From Favolaschia claudopus (Eukaryota; Basidiomycota; Agaricomycetes; Agaricales; Mycenaceae), in NCBI GenBank assembly GCA_037176885.1, contig JAWWNJ010000176.1:62001-126000 (forward strand): DNA of 64,000 nucleotides, read 5' to 3'. Shown here piece after piece: positions 43,359 through 52,452 of the stretch. The position numbers were made by a program, and so were the translations under genes. The notes beneath the pieces are model-generated. The model searched no databases and was not told the DNA's origin. It was given only the letters and a program-made list of their open reading frames with translations. Position 1 is the stretch's first letter; the number at the start of each line of letters is the position of its first letter.

Positions 43359-44129
43359 TGTAGCCAATTGATCCTGTTTGATCCCGCACTTGGAATCCGA
43401 CTGATCCCTGCTGTCAAACTCGGCATTTGCCGCGGGGTCAACCGACTATTCACTCCAACCTTCAATGCTCGCTCCCTTCGCTCAAGTTATTACATTGCTA
43501 AGAATGCACAAAAATGAAGGGTGAAGATATCCACATCCCGAAATTCCCCATGTATCTATTTTTCGACACAAAATAATCTTGCAACAGTGAACTTGAAGAG
43601 ACTGCGCTGCGTGCAGAACAGAGTTTGACTTTCGCCATCGTACAATGGGCAGGACAACTCAAGAGGAAGCTCAAGCAGATTCTTTCAATGAATTCATGCA
43701 CGCTGCTCAACATTCGTCTATTGCTTTGTGTGTTTCTGGGACAAAACTTTCTTTAAAAATCCTCGGCCTCGCCTCTCTGCATTCGACTCAATGTCAAGAA
43801 CTTTATCGCTGAATTCACGTTGCTATTTCTATCGATCTCTCGACGAATCCAACTGTCTACGGAGCTGCGAAGACCTTCTACATTCTACTTTTCTTCTAGT
43901 TTCGTATTCAAGATCTTGTTTCATCTGCTGTGATCGAAAACTAAAGCGTTATTCAAATGCAAGGTGTTTTTGTTCTGGTTCAATTTACTCCGGTCGACTG
44001 TACTGCAAGGTCCCTCCGCCTTTGCCCTCGATGCTCCTTTCTGTTACTCTATATATGCCTTACCGGATTACGCACCGTTGAACGTGTTGAAGTCGCAAAT
44101 GCCCCGCAGACACGAATTCGCGTATTGTG
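43359..44129. other. Unassigned sequence
   Basis: Short open frames occur on both strands without recognisable domains. It borders the right arm of the large inverted duplication and may be retroelement internal sequence in minus orientation, but no Gag motif is readable. Confidence 0.3.
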
Positions 44130-45209
44130 CTGCGTTTGCGACTGCAGCATGATTCATGGCACCCTCGACATTCACTGCCTCTTGCGCGGGATAGAACACA
44201 AACACATATTTTGCAGCCGGTCCACGGACTTTATCGAGGATCCAACATGCAGACACGCACAGACCGGACTTAATGGTCGCTGGTGCCAGCAAAGGACGGG
44301 TGCACAGTTCATCAACCTGACATGCCAAACGTCCCTCTGAGCACAAGCAAGTCAAACCTCAGCCCCGCAGAGTGCGCAGAGGAGTATGGAGCAAAAAGAG
44401 TTTAGAAAGAAGTCTTCAAGTGTAGCCAGATACTGAGATTGGTGGCAGAGCGAGTAGGCGGCGGCGGCGACGAGAAATCAGCACAAAGGCGAGGACGCTG
44501 GACGATGATGCCGTAGACAGCGGAGGTGAGAGGGACGATAGAGAACGATGGACTCAAATCAAATATGAATCTGGTGTATTGGAGGTAAGGTAGAATTGTA
44601 CATTAGGAGAAGGCGGGTGCAAAACAGTGAGATAAAAAGAACGACCATAGAAGTCGGGGAAAGCAGCCCCAGAGCAAACGAGATACGAAAGAAACAACAA
44701 GGCGGATGTAACATACTAATACACAGTCCAATAAATCTACGTCCCAAATCCTCCTAATAGTGTGGCCGCTGCTATTCAACGAGGGCGGAAGATACCGAGA
44801 AGCAATATGCTGGACGTGGTCGTGCTGAAATCAGTTTCCGAGTCGGAGATGTGCAAGGGATATCAATGCCGCAGAAAAAGAAACAGTCAAGATGAGCTAA
44901 TGAAGAATGGGTCCATAGCCGGTAAAGAGGTCGAGAAGAAGGGGGTTGAATGCATGAGGCCGAGTTGTGAGCGTCGAGCCCAACGGCGCATTTTGGCGGG
45001 AGTGTGTCGTCGACAACGTCGAGGGCAAGTCGAGGGCCACGGATGGTGGTGAGAGGCTGTGCGCGGGAGCCGGGCCGCGTTTGAAACTCCGACGGTATCT
45101 AAATTCCACCGCCATCAGTATCGAGCCGACTTTAGAGCCTGTTCTTGGCCTGTTCGGCTGCCAGGTGCTGCTGCATCTGGAAGGCAAGGGACGTAAGCAT
45201 TACATAACG
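44130..45209 (-). repeat. Right arm of the ~1-kb inverted duplication
   Basis: It is the reverse-oriented counterpart of 33498-34620. It keeps a longer continuous minus-strand frame over the coding-like block (44068-44355; CQVDELCTRPLLAPATIKSG and AAKYVFVFYPAQEAVNVEGA) than the left arm, where the frame is broken. The left arm has extra sequence (about 34505-34575) not found here. Divergence is visible throughout, so this is not a recent hairpin. Confidence 0.65.
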
Positions 45210-45220
45210 CCCAAATACTG

Positions 45221-46196
45221 TATGGTGCGCGCGGCCTAAACACCACCAAATAGGTCCCATCATTGATGCCATCAGTGATGTCTCAAATCGACCGGCGGAA
45301 AATTTTCAAATTTAAATTGCATTTTCTGCTGTAGACTAAGGTCGGAGCAGACTCAAAACGTACTCCTTCGCTATAATTAGTGTAGTACGTAGCTCATGGA
45401 CCTCTCTGAGAGCATATGAAGCCAGAGTCGGAACCTAAATCGGGCATATTCCGTAAGCTCACATGACTGATTAATTGATCGCATCACTGATGTCTCAAAT
45501 CCGCCTCGAGAAAAAAGTATTTATTGTGAGTTTTGATAGTCTCGGATACCCAGACCTCTCTCCGCAGTCCCTATCGGGGGTCTTTCCATATATAGTGAAT
45601 AGAGGACATTTTTGACGGGTGATTGATGTGAAAAGGGTGGGAGAATTGTTAGGGCGTAGAGAGGTCTGGGCCGATCGACCTGCTGTCACCTACCATCACT
45701 CCGCCCTCTCTATTTATTAACACGTTGAGACGCTTCCACTGGCCCGCATACTCAAGGAAATGCCTCCAGGTGAGGAGGGGCAGTCTTCTTCTTCCATTGG
45801 GCGCTCGTGTGGGACAACGAATGCTTGCAGCTGTTGTGTATGCACCAGCCACTTTGGCGGGGAACGGGGTGATGGTAGGTGACACCACATCGATCGCCCC
45901 AGACGTCTCTAAGCCTTTTAATTTTCCCACCCCGCTCCGAAATCAATCAGCTGTCACCAATGCCTTGTATTACCCATATATGGAAAGACCTCCGGTCCCT
46001 GCGTTCTGCGACAAGGATTGCGCAGAGACGTCTGGGTTTCCGAGACTAAGTTTTGAGGGCATGGTAAATTCCTTTAGAGGGATTAGTCTACTACCTAATC
46101 GGAGTGTTTTCACCAGAGGATCAGCCGTGGGAAGGTTCTGATCAGGTGCAATAGATTTTGTTCCTGTTTGGTGGTGTTTAGGCCGAGCGCACCATA
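45221..46196. mobile_element. Fold-back TIR element, TA-flanked
   Basis: The ends TATGGTGCGCGCGGCCTAAA and, read inward, TATGGTGCGCTCGGCCTAAA continue as arms of about 35 bp (CACCACCAAA). Inside, 45525-45720 and about 45880-46065 are also imperfect inverted copies (GTCTCGGATACCCAGACC against GTCTCGGAAACCCAGACG; TCTTTCCATATAT). Most of the 976-bp element can therefore fold back on itself. No transposase. Confidence 0.8.
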
Positions 46197-46733
46197 GTAA
46201 TTCGACCGGTTACGCGTTACACCATTTGTTCACTGGACCAGTTGTTCACCGGCCGGCAAATCAAGCAAAAATTACCCGATATGGTAGTCCGGCGAACCCC
46301 GGACGGAAATCTTTGACATTTTCTTGCCATTTTGGGCCGAAAAAGTGGCCGTTACGCGTTACGCCGATCTCAACACAGCCGCCACCAAGTTCGATACGCC
46401 TTATACCTGAAAAATTGCAGTCACCTACCCAACCTCCCTTTCGGGGTCGGGGAGTCACAAAGGGCGTAGGTTTTTGTGTCAAGGATTTGTGCGTACTCGT
46501 AATATCAATGGTCACATTCGATCCTACAGCCTCGCACCAGGTGTATGAAATTCGACAAAATCAAGTGCCAGATAGGTAAGTATCATCTATAGAAGGCCCA
46601 TTCACATCATCCTAACACAATCACCAGATCAAAATCAAAATACCTCTGCCTGGATATCGTCCGACTGACTCAGACTCACGCTCTCAAAACCCATGGATGG
46701 CAGAGGAGCTGGGTAGCAGTGTATCTGTTAGTT
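46197..46733. other. Unassigned sequence
   Basis: It contains GGTTACGCGTTACACC and GTTACGCGTTACGCCG words reminiscent of the GTGACGCGTGAC MITE motifs, but no pair of ends was found. Its right end approaches the kinase pseudogene. Confidence 0.3.
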
Positions 46734-47560
46734 TCACTCTTGCAAAGCAGATATCTGACGAGGTCTTTGGCTGGCAAGTATCAATGTCGCCATCCCTTCT
46801 GCCACCAGGTTCTTTAACATACCGGATTCCGTGATGTCATCCCACCATGTGCTTGACAAATCACACCCTCGTTTGATGCTCGCTTCGAGAGACGCGAGAT
46901 CATCACCCTGAAATGGCTGGCAATCTGATAACATAATGTAGAGGACGCATCCAAGTGCCCACATATCCGCTGCTCGGCCGTAGAACTTACCCACCAGCTT
47001 TTCTGGTGCAGAGTAGGTCTCCGTTCCCTGGAACTTGGTTGTTTTCCTATGCCAGAGGACACAACTTGCTCCAAAGTCGGCGATTTTAACAATTCCCACT
47101 CCTCCTCCTCCAATCCCCGGAAGAAATAGTCCCTCTGAAGGATTGCGTGTGTAAGATGCAGACTGATCATCGCAATTGTCGTAATATGGAATCCTCCGGA
47201 ACAGCAGGTTTTCAGTCTTTATATCGCCGTGCATGATGCCCAGGGTGTCGTGAAGGTACATGCCGCCACCTGCAACTTGCAGCATTATATGGCGACAAAG
47301 CTCTTCACTGAAGAAGCCCAAGCGGACAACTTGCAAAAATAATTCCCCGCCATCCATGACTTGAATGATTTCAGATTCTGCACTCTGCACAGCAATGAAC
47401 GCACATTCTAGTACCAAGCAAAACTCTCCAAAACTCTCCATGCTGGCAATCTGTTCTACTAGAGTAGAGTACAGACGGATGCCGCAATCGGTTCATAATT
47501 TCGATCTCTGTTCAATGGTGAAATTGCCACTCTATTTCATATGCGACTGAATTTTCTTTC
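46734..47560 (-). pseudogene. CAMK-type Ser/Thr kinase gene (Rck2/Srk1-like), degraded
   Basis: The minus-strand frame 46734-47441 covers most of a kinase domain. MDGGELFLQVV is followed by FSEELCRHIMLQVAGG, the catalytic loop MHGDIKTENLLF (HGD instead of HRD; Asp, Lys and Asn kept), a glycine-rich insert (FLPGIGGGGVGIV), KIADFGASCVLWH (DFG), GTETYSAPE, ADMWALGCVLYIMLSDCQPF, and a last helix ASQRPRQISAL. Upstream, EIEIMNRLRHPS and, in another frame, STLVEQIASMESFGEFCLVL are N-lobe pieces separated by a one-base frame change near 47465. A short intron (GTGCGT...CAAG) probably interrupts LVLE-MDGG. The insert before DFG fits fungal Rck2/Srk1-like kinases as I remember them. It would phosphorylate proteins in stress signalling; here it is probably non-functional. 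Confidence 0.7.
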
Positions 47561-49337
47561 CTTTGAGAACAGCCTGACGCTTCATATCTACTCAAAACAT
47601 TGACGTGTTACGGCATACTAACACTCACATTGCTTCCCAAAAAATCCTTGGTCTTGCGTATTCGTTTGACTATCAATCTTTCATGAGCGCCATTTTGAAA
47701 GATCATTGGGAAGGATGATAAGCACCTGCGACTTGTGCTCCAGCATACTCCGCGATGTGTACGGTTGAAAAGGCCCCACTGGGTACAGGTCTCAGCCAGG
47801 ACGGCCAGGCGGTAGGTGGGAGCTAAACTAACCTGCCTATCCGTTTTCCAATAGTCAGTCGAGGCATGAAGATTTTATATATGGGTTAAGAATGAATGAG
47901 GTCCACCAGGGATCTGAATGCCATTGAAACAACGGCCCCTGTGTTTATATGATGAGGATTCGGTTGGGGATACCGGGGACCGATTTAGAAAAACTGTTGA
48001 AGACTAATGTTCGATTACAACGATCGAAACCCATCATGTTTGCAAGTACCGCACACACCGAGCAACGTGACAGAATCACAAGTTCGATGAGGGCCCTGAA
48101 CACAGAGATCATAGACGAAGGTCAAGATGAGGTGACCATTTTGCTACGATAAGTGCATGCGCGCTTTAACGCGTCTAGGGTCCATTTCTTACCTCCAATC
48201 TGGTGAAACACCTCTCCATCGTGTTTTGTGAACGAAATCTCTGTTTTGAACCACCCAACGCACCACCTTGAAATTCAGCATATCTCGGCCAAACACGGCC
48301 AACCTCATTGCCATTTCCTTCCAAATCCGGACAATCCACGAATCAGGCTTTTAGATGGCTGCTGAAGCTCAATGAGCGAAGACGTTGTAGGCGGCGGCGA
48401 GTCGCGAGATACACCGTGACGGCGGTGGTGGAAGAGCAAGGAAGAGCCTGAGGGACTCAAGTGAGCTTGCATTCGGTCGAAATGGTACGCCCAGGCAGAC
48501 TTCGCACAGATTCCATTCTAACGGATTTACACCAAGTAAGCAGCTATTCTCGGAGGGTTCTCAAATGTGGCAAGTTGCCCGTGAGAGATCAGGGCTGATG
48601 GTGTACCCGTGGGAGATCAACACGAATTTTCCAGGCAGATTGCACAGCCATACGGTTTTCGGGATCCTCAGACAAAAGGGGAGAGCTTGTATGTTTGTAA
48701 TGCCGGTGCCCGGCTTACAGAAAAGGGGGAGCTTGCGTGAATTCCGTGTTCTTGAGACCATGATTTAATACTGAACAATTCTATCATGAATCCTCGAATA
48801 TAAATTCGCTAAGGTCCATTCCATATGTATCTAAAGTAAAACTAAGCTCTGCTCGGCGCATCACATCTGCTTCAAGGATCTTCATTGACTCCGTCACATT
48901 CGCTCTCTGTATGTAGTCTGCTCAGTGGAAAAGGGGTACGAAATGCAACTCCGGACAATTTTTTGACCCGAGAAATGGCCACAGAAGAAAGACCAGAAGA
49001 AAAATCTCTGGGTTTAAGGTCAATGACTGCTTATTTTAGTGTTAGTCCTTGACTGGTGGATTGTGACTGCCCAAGCTGCTGTTAAGGGGAGCTGTGTTCT
49101 TGATAATGACTTACCCATCTTATCCTCCCACCTTGCAGTAACAGGGACAATTCAAGTTGGAACCCAACTGGGATCAATACCTTCACATTGTGGTAGAGGT
49201 GGCCCTGTAGTGGATCAAAATTCATTCAATTGGGGAGATTTACATTAAGTAGCTATTCTCGGAGGGTTCCAGAGCAGGGGAAGACGAGAGGGAGACCACG
49301 AAGACTCGAAAAGCAAGCAAATTTTGACACCTGTCAA
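47561..49337. other. Unassigned, with dispersed short repeats
   Basis: GCTATTCTCGGAGGGTTC occurs at about 48542 and 49251. TACCCGTGGGAGATCA (about 48603) is related to GTACCCGTGGGGGATCA (about 49656). 48632-48690 is the inverse of 41466-41525. These suggest fragments of one or two undefined repeat families. No protein recognised. Confidence 0.35.
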
Positions 49338-49621
49338 TAGCGAGTTTGTGCGGAGCGGCAGCCGCGGCCTAGGTCGCTTGACAGTGAACGACGTCATCCA
49401 GGCCAGGCCGCTAACAACCCGCCCTTTAACGGGGACTCAGTGCGTAGTTTTTCAGCCCCGTTGCCCTGAGGACTGAGAAGGGTCTCTTCACGTATCCTAC
49501 CAAATATCAAGCCCAACAGAATTTTTTATTTGGTAGAAAACGCGAGCGACCCAGCTTTTGCGAACCGACCCCGCTCCACATGCCTGTCAAGCGACCCGGG
49601 CCGCTCCGCACAAACTCGCTA
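49338..49621. mobile_element. 284-bp TIR element, TA-flanked
   Basis: The left end TAGCGAGTTTGTGCGGAGCG and the right end CGCTCCGCACAAACTCGCTA are exact inverses. They are followed inward by a second inverted block (GGTCGCTTGACAG / CTGTCAAGCGACC). TA borders are at 49338-49339 and 49620-49621. GC-rich, non-coding. Confidence 0.88.
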
Positions 49622-50081
49622 ATGTGGCAGGTGTGCGATGCCAGCACTGATCGCGTACCCGTGGGGGATCACAGCTTGGGGGAATGACGGTTGCGGAAAA
49701 TTTAATCTCAGACGCTTTGTCTCGATGCTGGAGTGTCGGTTGGATTCACCAGCCTGTACCCTTGGCAGCGCACGGATTTGCTTGTCTGCTGCTCATAGAG
49801 AGGCGGATATTCTGGCCTGCTTGGATCTACTCCAGCAGCGAGATTTACGATTTTCAATCTTGACTGGACAAGAGGCCCGCGACGCCGTTGATCCCTGGGT
49901 GTGTGGGTCGGGAACTCTTGTCTTCCGGCCCTAAATTCTATTGGCAAACCAATAGCGCGGCAACTCCACTGGGCTTATGACACTACTCGTCGCGTCCCAA
50001 TTTGGCTTCTTGGCTGGCCAAAGACGGACTTCGCAGTGTCAATATCTGGTGCTCGCGTCCTCCTACGACGCGTCGGTTTGG
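49622..50081 (+). other. Possible coding fragment interrupted by Chromo-C
   Basis: Two overlapping plus-strand frames are open here. The one ending at the insertion site (KPIARQLHWAYDTTRRVPIW, then LLRRVGLGY) continues in phase beyond Chromo-C as FTGTQFIARQLVW (61210-61248), where a MITE starts. No family is recognised and the length is short, so this may be chance. Confidence 0.25.
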
Positions 50082-50086
50082 GCTAC

Positions 50087-50688
50087 TGTTGAAGATCCGG
50101 GTTAGTTTCGGAAATGTAACTTGAGTATCAATGAATCTCTATATAAATCAAGGTGTTTTACCTGAACAACTGTCGTAAGAGATCTGATTCTTCTTAAGAC
50201 GAACTGGGAATATCAACCAGTTATGAGTTGCTTTCTAGTTGGAGGAGTAAGCGCGCGGCTTTACAACTCTGAGACTAGCTCGATAGATCTTGAAGAGAGC
50301 GCGAGGCTTCACTTAAGTTCACGCAAGGTTTACGGTAAATCTACGTAGATTAATAGAGGTAAGAAAGAGCTGTCGTTACATGAGGGAACGACTCCCTTTT
50401 ATAATCTACAAGGATCAACTATAGAATATTCAAGAACTCAATGGAACCTTGAGGAAAGTAGCAGAATATTCTACTATACCTTCTCAATGACTCGTTCAGA
50501 CGTCCCGAGTCATATTGAGGCTTATCGTTGTCGATCTGAGAGGGAGGATATGACGCTCTGCTGCTAAGTAGAAGAACTTAGTAGCATTGACATCATGGAC
50601 GCGGTCCCATGATCAAGGAATGCCGAAAATGCGCCGAGCGCGCGTGAAGTCTTGCGGGCAAAGCCGAAAGTTGCCGATATCCATCACA
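50087..50688 (-). repeat. 3' LTR of Chromo-C
   Basis: Plus-strand ends are TGTTGAAGATCCGG and ATATCCATCACA, 602 bp. It is identical to the other LTR except for T/G near 50527 and A/G near 50617. Confidence 0.95.
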
Positions 50689-50700
50689 TAGCCCCCCCAG
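50689..50700 (-). promoter_or_regulatory. Polypurine tract of Chromo-C
   Basis: On the minus strand CTGGGGGGGCTA directly precedes the 3' LTR. It lies downstream of the extra gene, which confirms that the gene is internal to the element. Confidence 0.8.
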
Positions 50701-50880
50701 ACTTCATGTGCGCGAAGAAGACTGAAGTAGATCACTCCACGAATGGGCCAGCCTGATAGTGATTCAACGCGGAAACCAAAAGTACAGACGCATAGTAGTC
50801 TAGCTACAGTATGCAATATTTGCGACTAGCGCAGCACATCATGAGGAAAGGATATAAGAGGTCGTCGTAAATACGATGTT

Positions 50881-52352
50881 TTAAACCATCAGCTCAGCCA
50901 ATAATTCCTGAACCGACCTTAGTTGACGACGCCGAATTCCGCGGGACAGCACATCATTTGCGGATGCGGGAACGGGCGCAGCCTCGAGGAGAGGAACACG
51001 GATGGGAGGCACCGGCCAAGTCGTGATATATGAACTATCATCATGGCTGCCGATGAGGACATGCTCACAGTCGGGATTGAGCAGTCGAACAAGAGCTAAG
51101 TTGTGGCTTGTGAGATGAAGAATAATCAGAACGCTGAGTGACGAACCAAAATCCATCTGGTTTGAGTACTCAGTGTTTGCCATGTACAGTCGAAGCTGTC
51201 ATAACCCATAGCTCTGATAACCCATAATCGGCCTTAACCCATACATTTTTGGGGGACTTTGACCGACTTTTGGCTGGGAAAACCCATAGCTCTGCCATAC
51301 CCCATACCTTTTTGGCTCCACCGAGGCCTATGGGTTACGACAGCTTCGACTGTAGCCCCAAAGTTGTGTGAAGCTGCCGATGGGGAAGCCAGCAAGAACA
51401 AGAGCGAGGAACTCGCTGGGTCGCATGCCGACACAAGCACCGACATTGATGGTAGAGCGACGACCGTTGTGGAAGGACACGAGCATCACGTATGCCATGA
51501 GGAGGATGTAGTGGCGGCAGATGTCGTAAATGAGTTGAAGGCTCGTCAAAGCCTCGGAGCGAGAAGCATATGTGCGATGCTCGTAAGTGATGCCGCGATT
51601 CTCGAGTACAAGAGGAAGAGCCGGCATTGAGATACCGAGTTCAGTGAGAGCGGCTTCCCGATACGACAAGGGAACGCCCGCATCGCCGTGGGTGAAGATG
51701 TTGTAGTCGTTGATTGCGCAAGAAACGACTACCGCAAGGGTACGGAGGATGCGGGTGGTTGTATGAGTGATGGTCTCCCGAATGCGGTAGGAGAAGACGC
51801 CGGAGTCGAGAATGGGAATGATATCATCGTGAGCTGGAGGCGGAGGCGTGAACATGACGGATCCGAGAACACCTTGGAAGCGCGAGAGAATTCTGTCGCA
51901 TCCGCCTATGCAATATTTGCTGAGCAAAATGAATTAGAGTCGAATTTCAGCAACATACCAAGGAGATTCTCCACGACATTAACTGGGGACCGCACGTCAC
52001 ATTGTCCCGCGAACGTAACATCGCTAGCGTCTTGCACGGTAAGTGCCGAAGCTTGTTGCGTGGGGTAATCTGAGCCATTGTCGGAAAGGAGTCCCGGAAG
52101 GGAGTCGGCAGTGGAAGTCGACTCGTTTTTGGAGTGGTGGCACTCGTGGCACTGGGAACCGTGCTTGAGGCCGAAGGGTTGATTCAGGAAGGTGTATTCA
52201 CCGGGATCCGAGCAAGTACACGGTGAAGGAGGAGGAACGTGGTAGGTGTCGCGGTGACCGAGGAATCGGAAATTGGAGAACATGTTGTGAGGTAAGAGGA
52301 AGTGGGAAAGATGAGGACGCAACCAGGCGCTAAGGGAATCGTGGCAAGCCAT
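50881..52352 (-). CDS. Extra gene of Chromo-C, unknown family, env position
   Basis: The model is ATG 52352, exon 1 to 51959, intron 51906-51958 (GTATGT...CTCTAAT...CATAG, 53 nt), and exon 2 to a stop at 50881. Exon 2 is interrupted by a 170-bp MITE (51185-51354). Removing the intron and the MITE plus one TA leaves one frame of 417 codons. The N-terminal third has CSDPGEYTFLNQPFG and CHECHHSK, then acidic Ser/Thr-rich sequence. The middle is hydrophobic-helical (ITHTTTRILRTLAVVVSCAI, HYILLMAYVMLVSFHNGRRS, PSEFLALVLAGFPIGSFTQL). The C-terminus ends LRSVQELLAELMV. There are no retroviral motifs and no obvious signal peptide. A TATTTAAA box-like word lies 11 nt before the ATG. It could be a captured host gene or an element accessory protein. 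Confidence 0.6.
51185..51354. mobile_element. 170-bp MITE, copy 2 (inside the extra gene)
   Basis: The ends are TACAGTCGAAGCTGTCATAA and the inverse, with TA at 51185-51186 and 51353-51354. It is the same length as copy 1 at 5390-5559 and differs at scattered positions. It interrupts the extra gene after LWGY; the host frame resumes at MANTEYSNQ. The net gain is 168 nt, a multiple of three, but the insert contains stops. Confidence 0.92.
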
Positions 52353-52452
52353 TAGTGTTTAAATACTCTATATCGGGTGTGGCGTAGAAGAAACATTCGC
52401 ACGAAGGAGGTACAGACCGATGCAAAGAATCATGAGATAGTTTCGTAGGAGT

